Source: CAXSEF01 sp050955025 (GTDB lineage: Bacteria > Pseudomonadota > Alphaproteobacteria > Acetobacterales > Acetobacteraceae). From it: a DNA stretch of 41,598 nucleotides. The first letter of the stretch is position 1; every line of letters begins with the position of its first letter. The notes under the pieces were generated by a model, which saw only the letters and a list, made by a program, of their open reading frames with translations, did not search any database and was not told the origin of the DNA. The translations under genes were made by a program, and so were the position numbers. Shown piece by piece: positions 38,619 to 41,598 of the stretch. The stretch spans positions 1-41,598 of the forward strand of contig JBPBQX010000105.1 of NCBI GenBank assembly GCA_050955025.1. Reading direction: 5' to 3'.

Positions 38619-39641
38619 CTACGACGCCTGCGCCAGCGGCTCCGAGGCGCCCATCGTCGCCCGCAGCCCGCCCAGGATCTCGTAGGACCGCAGCCGCGCC
38701 GCGTGGTCGTGGATCGCCGACGCCACCATCAGCTCGTCCGCCCCGGTGCGCGCGAGCAGGCGCTCGATCCCGGCGCGCACCGTCTCCGCCGAGCCGACCA
38801 CCGAGCAGGACAGCATGTTGGCCACCTGCGCCTTCTCCATCGGCGACCAGAACGCCTCGATGTCCGCGATCGGCCGCGGCAGCCGCCCGCGGGTGCCCCG
38901 GATCAGCGTGGTGAAGCTCTGCTGCACCGAGGTGAACAGGTGCCGCGCCTCCTCGTCCGTGTCCGCGGCGACCACGTTGACGCCCACCATGGCGTGCGGC
39001 CGGTCGAGCTGCGCCGAGGGCCGGAACCGCTCGCGGTAGATCCGCAGCGCGTGGCCCAGCGCATCCGGCGCGAAATGCGACGCGAAGGCGTAGGGCAGCC
39101 CGAGATGCGCCGCGAGCTGCGCGCCGAACAGGGAGGAGCCCAGGATCCAGATCGGCACGTTCGTGTCGGTGCCCGGGATCGCCTGCACCGCCTGGCCCGG
39201 CTGCAGCGGCCCGAGCAGCGCCTGCAGCTCCTGCACGTCCTGCGGGAAGCTGTCGGCGGCCTCCGGGTCGCGCCGCAGCGCCCGCGCGGTGCGCCCGTCG
39301 GTGCCCGGCGCGCGCCCCAGCCCCAGGTCGATGCGGCCCGGGAACAGCGAGGCCAGCGTGCCGAACTGCTCGGCGACGACAAGCGGCGAGTGGTTCGGCA
39401 GCATGATGCCGCCCGAGCCGACGCGGATCGTGCGGGTGCCGGCGGCCACGTGGCCGATCACCACCGCGGTCGCGGCCGACGCGATGCCGACCATGTTGTG
39501 GTGCTCGGCCAGCCAGTAGCGCGTGTAGCCCCACCGCTCCGCGTGCTGCGCCAGGTCGCGGGCGTTGTGCAGCGCGTCGGCCGGCGTCGAGCCGTCGGGG
39601 ATGGGCGCGAGGTCGAGCACGGAGAAGGCTGGCTGCGTCAT
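38619..39641 (-). CDS. Luciferase-like (LLM) flavin-dependent oxidoreductase
   Basis: A 340-residue TIM-barrel FMN enzyme. It opens with FSVLDLAPIPDGSTPADALH and continues with RYWLAEHHNMVGIASAATAV, VGSGGIMLPNHSPLVVAEQF and RIDLGLGRAPGTD, all typical of the YhbW/LuxA-like LLM group. VWILGSS-like PIWILGSSLFGAQLAAHLGL precedes SYAFASHF-like LPYAFASHFAPDALG. These enzymes oxidise aldehydes, sulphonates or other small compounds with reduced flavin. The substrate is not identifiable. The gene is monocistronic and convergent with the peroxiredoxin gene across repeat copy 4. The ATG (39641) follows GGGAGTGTCCC, a reasonable ribosome-binding site. Confidence 0.85.
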   Translation of the reverse strand: MTQPAFSVLDLAPIPDGSTPADALHNARDLAQHAERWGYTRYWLAEHHNMVGIASAATAVVIGHVAAGTRTIRVGSGGIMLPNHSPLVVAEQFGTLASLFPGRIDLGLGRAPGTDGRTARALRRDPEAADSFPQDVQELQALLGPLQPGQAVQAIPGTDTNVPIWILGSSLFGAQLAAHLGLPYAFASHFAPDALGHALRIYRERFRPSAQLDRPHAMVGVNVVAADTDEEARHLFTSVQQSFTTLIRGTRGRLPRPIADIEAFWSPMEKAQVANMLSCSVVGSAETVRAGIERLLARTGADELMVASAIHDHAARLRSYEILGGLRATMGASEPLAQAS

Positions 39642-39733
39642 GGGACACTCCCGTGGCCAGGCAGAAGGCCTGCCGAACCCTGGAAATCAGCGCTCGCGCC
39701 GCCGGATGCAAGGCCGGGCGCCGCCCGGACCCG

Positions 39734-39820
39734 CAAAGGGCCAGGGGCCCTTTGATCCCCGTCCCTTGAGTCAAGGATTCCAAAGGCGAGCCTTTGGCGG
39801 AGCTCGAGGCAGCGCCTCGA
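39734..39820. repeat. Cluster of three short hairpins (REP-like)
   Basis: Three perfect hairpins follow each other: CAAAGGGCC/GGCCCTTTG (39734-39754), CCAAAGGC/GCCTTTGG (39780-39797) and TCGAGGC/GCCTCGA (39804-39820). They lie between the LLM gene start and the end of the glycosylase gene, both on the minus strand, and could terminate or stabilise the upstream glycosylase transcript. Confidence 0.6.
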
Positions 39821-39828
39821 CCTTCCTT

Positions 39829-40386
39829 TCACCCTCCCGCCCGCCTGCTCAGGAACCGCGACCCTGCCAGGCAGAACCGCCACGGCGTGTCCGCCCCGCG
39901 CGTGATGCCGATGCGCGGCCCGGCAGTCACCTCGGCGTCCCCCTCGCGCGGCTCGATCCGGAACGGCGCGGCGTCCAGCGGCGCGGCGTCGAGGTCGCGC
40001 GAGACGCCGAGCGCCTGGCACAGCCGCCCCGGCCCGCTGCACAGCAGCCGGTCGGCGAGCGGGCCGCGCCGGGCGCGCATCGCGTCGAGGCCGTGGCGCG
40101 GCTCGAGGGCGCGGACCAGCACGGCCGCGCCCGGCGCCTCCCCGCACACGAGGTTGAGGCACCAGTGCAGGCCGTACGACCGGTAGACGTAGGCGCGGCC
40201 GGGCGGCCCGAACATCGCGGCGTTGCGCGCGGTGGGCCCTGCGGCGCTGTGCGAGGCGGGGTCGCCGCGATCGTAGGCCTCGGTCTCCACGATCACCCCG
40301 CCGACGCCGTCGACCAGGAGCGTGGCGCCGACAAGGTCGCGGGCGACGACGGCGGCAGGGCGCAGGAGGAAGCCGGTCGGGAGCAT
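39829..40386 (-). CDS. 3-methyladenine DNA glycosylase (Mpg/AAG type)
   Basis: A 185-residue DNA repair enzyme that excises alkylated purines. Family motifs are in order: LLRPAAVVARDLVGATLLVD, IVETEAYDRGDPASHSAAGP (with the catalytic Glu region) and TARNAAMFGPPGRAYVYRSY, followed by GLHWCLNLVC. The ATG at 40386 gives the usual length; the frame further upstream is not protein-like. It is divergent from the DoxX-like gene. Together with uvsE, it gives the window two lesion-specific repair enzymes, though they are not linked. Confidence 0.9.
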   Translation of the reverse strand: MLPTGFLLRPAAVVARDLVGATLLVDGVGGVIVETEAYDRGDPASHSAAGPTARNAAMFGPPGRAYVYRSYGLHWCLNLVCGEAPGAAVLVRALEPRHGLDAMRARRGPLADRLLCSGPGRLCQALGVSRDLDAAPLDAAPFRIEPREGDAEVTAGPRIGITRGADTPWRFCLAGSRFLSRRAGG

Positions 40387-40472
40387 GGGGGGCCTGTCGG
40401 TTCGCGGGGCACCGGCGCCACGCCGGCCCGCACGCATTGACACGACGGGGCGGGGCGCGGGAAGGCGGGGAC

Positions 40473-40937
40473 ATGACCCGCCCCGCCGACCCGTCCCCCT
40501 GGCCACCCCGCACGGCTGCCGCGCCACGGGGCCGGGCCGCATCGCGCTGGGTGCTGGCCGCGCTGTACCTCGCGGCGGGCGTGACGCACCTGGCGCTGCC
40601 GGCGCCGTTCCTCCTCATCACGCCGGGCTGGGTGCCCTACCCGCAGGCGGTGATCCTGGGCACGGGCCTGTGCGAGATCGCCGGGGCGCTGGCCCTGCCG
40701 ACGCGCCGCCTGCGTCGCCTGGCGGGCATGGCCCTGGCGCTCTACGCGGTGTGCGTGGTGCCGGCCAACATCAAGCACGCGATGGGCGGCCTGCCGGGCG
40801 GCGACATGCGCCTCGGCTGGTGGTACCACGCGCCGCGCCTGGCACTGCAGCCGGTTCTGGTATGGTGGGCGCTGTTCGCGGGCGAGGTCGTGGACTGGCC
40901 GTTCCGCCCGCGCCGCCCGTCGCCGGATCCCCACTGA
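40473..40937 (+). CDS. DoxX-like membrane protein
   Basis: A 154-residue protein with four membrane segments: RWVLAALYLAAGVTHLAL, ITPGWVPYPQAVILGTGLCE, IAGALALPTRRL..., LAGMALALYAVCVVPANIKH and ALQPVLVWWALFAGEVVDWP. The ...GVTHLALPAPFLLITPGWVP... pattern is typical of the DoxX-like (DUF/terminal oxidase-associated) family. Its function in bacteria is not well defined. An ATG at 40473 is supported by a purine-rich GGAAGGCGGGG stretch upstream. It is divergent from the glycosylase gene. Confidence 0.8.
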   Translation: MTRPADPSPWPPRTAAAPRGRAASRWVLAALYLAAGVTHLALPAPFLLITPGWVPYPQAVILGTGLCEIAGALALPTRRLRRLAGMALALYAVCVVPANIKHAMGGLPGGDMRLGWWYHAPRLALQPVLVWWALFAGEVVDWPFRPRRPSPDPH

Positions 40938-41029
40938 ACTTTCCTGCCCGTGCGGCGTTGCTGCCGCGCAGGCAAGGCAAGGCACCTGTGCGGCGTCGAT
41001 ACGGGATGATCCGACGCCAGCACGGCGCC

Positions 41030-41083
41030 ACACATCTCCTGTATCGCCAAGTGCAGCTCCGACCTTTGCTCCCGGAGATGTGT
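41030..41083. promoter_or_regulatory. 10-bp inverted repeat upstream of the Gly-rich gene
   Basis: ACACATCTCC (41030-41039) and GGAGATGTGT (41074-41083) are perfect reverse complements 34 bp apart. They lie 59 bp before the ATG of the Gly/Ala-rich protein, so they could be a looped operator or part of a leader-RNA stem. Confidence 0.5.
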
Positions 41084-41141
41084 CGCGCATCTGCGCCGCG
41101 GATAGGCTAGTCTCCATCATTGCTTAGAAAAGGGTAGTCAC

Positions 41142-41489
41142 ATGCGGATTTCGGTTCTGACAGCGGTTGCGGTCCTCGGCATGACCGGCGTGGCGATGGC
41201 GCAGGTCGGCGCGCCGGGTGGTGGCGCGGGTGCGGCGGGCGCCGGCGGCGCTGGCGGCTCGCTCGGCAGCGGCTTGGCCGGCCCGGGCGCGGGCATCGGC
41301 TCGAGCAGCGGCATGTCCGGCGGCGCCGGCGCGGCCACCGCGCCGGGCGGCACGGTCGGCGGTGGCCTGCCGACGGCTCCGGTGGGTGGTTCGCTGACCT
41401 CCGGCGGCACGGCGACACCGGGCGTCGCGGGCGGCTCGGCGGCCGGGACCGGCGCGGGCGCCGCGGCCGGCGGCACCGCCGGACGCTGA
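41142..41489 (+). CDS. Gly/Ala-rich secreted low-complexity protein
   Basis: A 115-residue protein with a signal peptide (RISVLTAVAVLGMTGVAMAQ). The mature part is almost entirely Gly, Ala, Ser, Thr and Pro (GGAGAAGAGGAGGSLGSGLA and similar), without charged residues apart from the last Arg. It is probably an unstructured periplasmic or surface protein; no function is known. The ATG follows AGGGTAGTCAC, a good ribosome-binding site. The inverted repeat at 41030-41083 precedes it and a strong hairpin follows at the window edge. Confidence 0.65.
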   Translation: MRISVLTAVAVLGMTGVAMAQVGAPGGGAGAAGAGGAGGSLGSGLAGPGAGIGSSSGMSGGAGAATAPGGTVGGGLPTAPVGGSLTSGGTATPGVAGGSAAGTGAGAAAGGTAGR

Positions 41490-41570
41490 TCCCGACCAGG
41501 CGACCCGTGGCCAGAACCCACGGGTTGCCGACCTGCGCGGCCCCCTGCAACGGGGACCAGCAACGAGAAG

Positions 41571-41598
41571 GGCGGCAGGAGCACACGCTCCTGCCGCC
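41571..41598 (+). terminator. Strong hairpin, likely transcription terminator
   Basis: GGCGGCAGGAGC and GCTCCTGCCGCC form a perfect 12-bp stem with an ACAC loop, ending at the window edge. A following T-run cannot be seen. It lies 82 bp after the stop of the Gly/Ala-rich gene. Confidence 0.6.

Noticed and set aside
1..41598. Search for tRNA, rRNA and CRISPR arrays
   Set aside because: No cloverleaf-like sequence, rRNA segment or regularly spaced direct-repeat array was found; the element inserts in a protein-coding gene rather than at a tRNA.

Overview
The window is GC-rich chromosomal DNA with dense, often 4-bp-overlapping genes, GTG and TTG starts, and protein repertoires typical of an alphaproteobacterium. 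The gene set (secretin, PilZ, EAL, GlxA, UvsE, TonB receptor) and the C/T-rich palindromic repeats between genes fit Acetobacteraceae best. That taxonomic call is an inference, because no rRNA or other marker is present.

Positions 1-8.8 kb form an envelope-machinery and signalling block. It holds a secretin (5' end outside the window), a small anchored protein, a lipoprotein, a lytic transglycosylase, a PilZ protein, a prepilin peptidase, an FHA-PP2C phosphatase, an EAL phosphodiesterase, a second PP2C phosphatase and a pilin-like protein. Together they suggest a type II secretion or type IV (possibly IVb) pilus apparatus under c-di-GMP and phosphorylation control.

Positions 8.8-17.6 kb hold stand-alone housekeeping genes: UV endonuclease UvsE coupled to a DHH phosphoesterase, a class V aminotransferase, a TonB-dependent receptor with a possible Zur box, an HD hydrolase, a GlxA-type regulator and an SGNH hydrolase.

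The main discovery is an integrative element of about 18 kb (19190-37180) inserted inside an fkbH-like gene. A perfect 19-bp direct repeat bounds it. The two halves of the host gene lie on either side in the order expected for insertion: 3' half at 17612-19208, 5' half at 37162-37783. Paired integrase-arm motifs with the same 12-bp spacing lie just inside both ends, and the tyrosine integrase is at the right end. The element carries a primase-helicase with a 25-bp inverted iteron array downstream, a translationally coupled run of small genes including two CxxC/CxxC paralogues, an excisionase-like protein, an XRE regulator under GTTACGA operators, two twin-arginine-signal proteins, a tail tape-measure protein with a lysozyme-like domain, a secreted beta-helix tailspike-like protein, a phage-type beta protein and a glycosyltransferase. 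I see no terminase, portal, capsid or tail sheath/tube gene. It is therefore either a decayed prophage or a satellite-like element carrying a few tail genes. Two low-GC cargo genes follow leftover copies of the XRE gene's 3' end, which marks a cargo-exchange spot.

Positions 37.2-41.6 kb return to the chromosome: peroxiredoxin, luciferase-like monooxygenase, 3-methyladenine glycosylase, DoxX-like protein and a Gly/Ala-rich secreted protein. Four copies of a long palindromic repeat occur outside the element, each exactly between a convergent gene pair, which suggests a family of bidirectional terminators.
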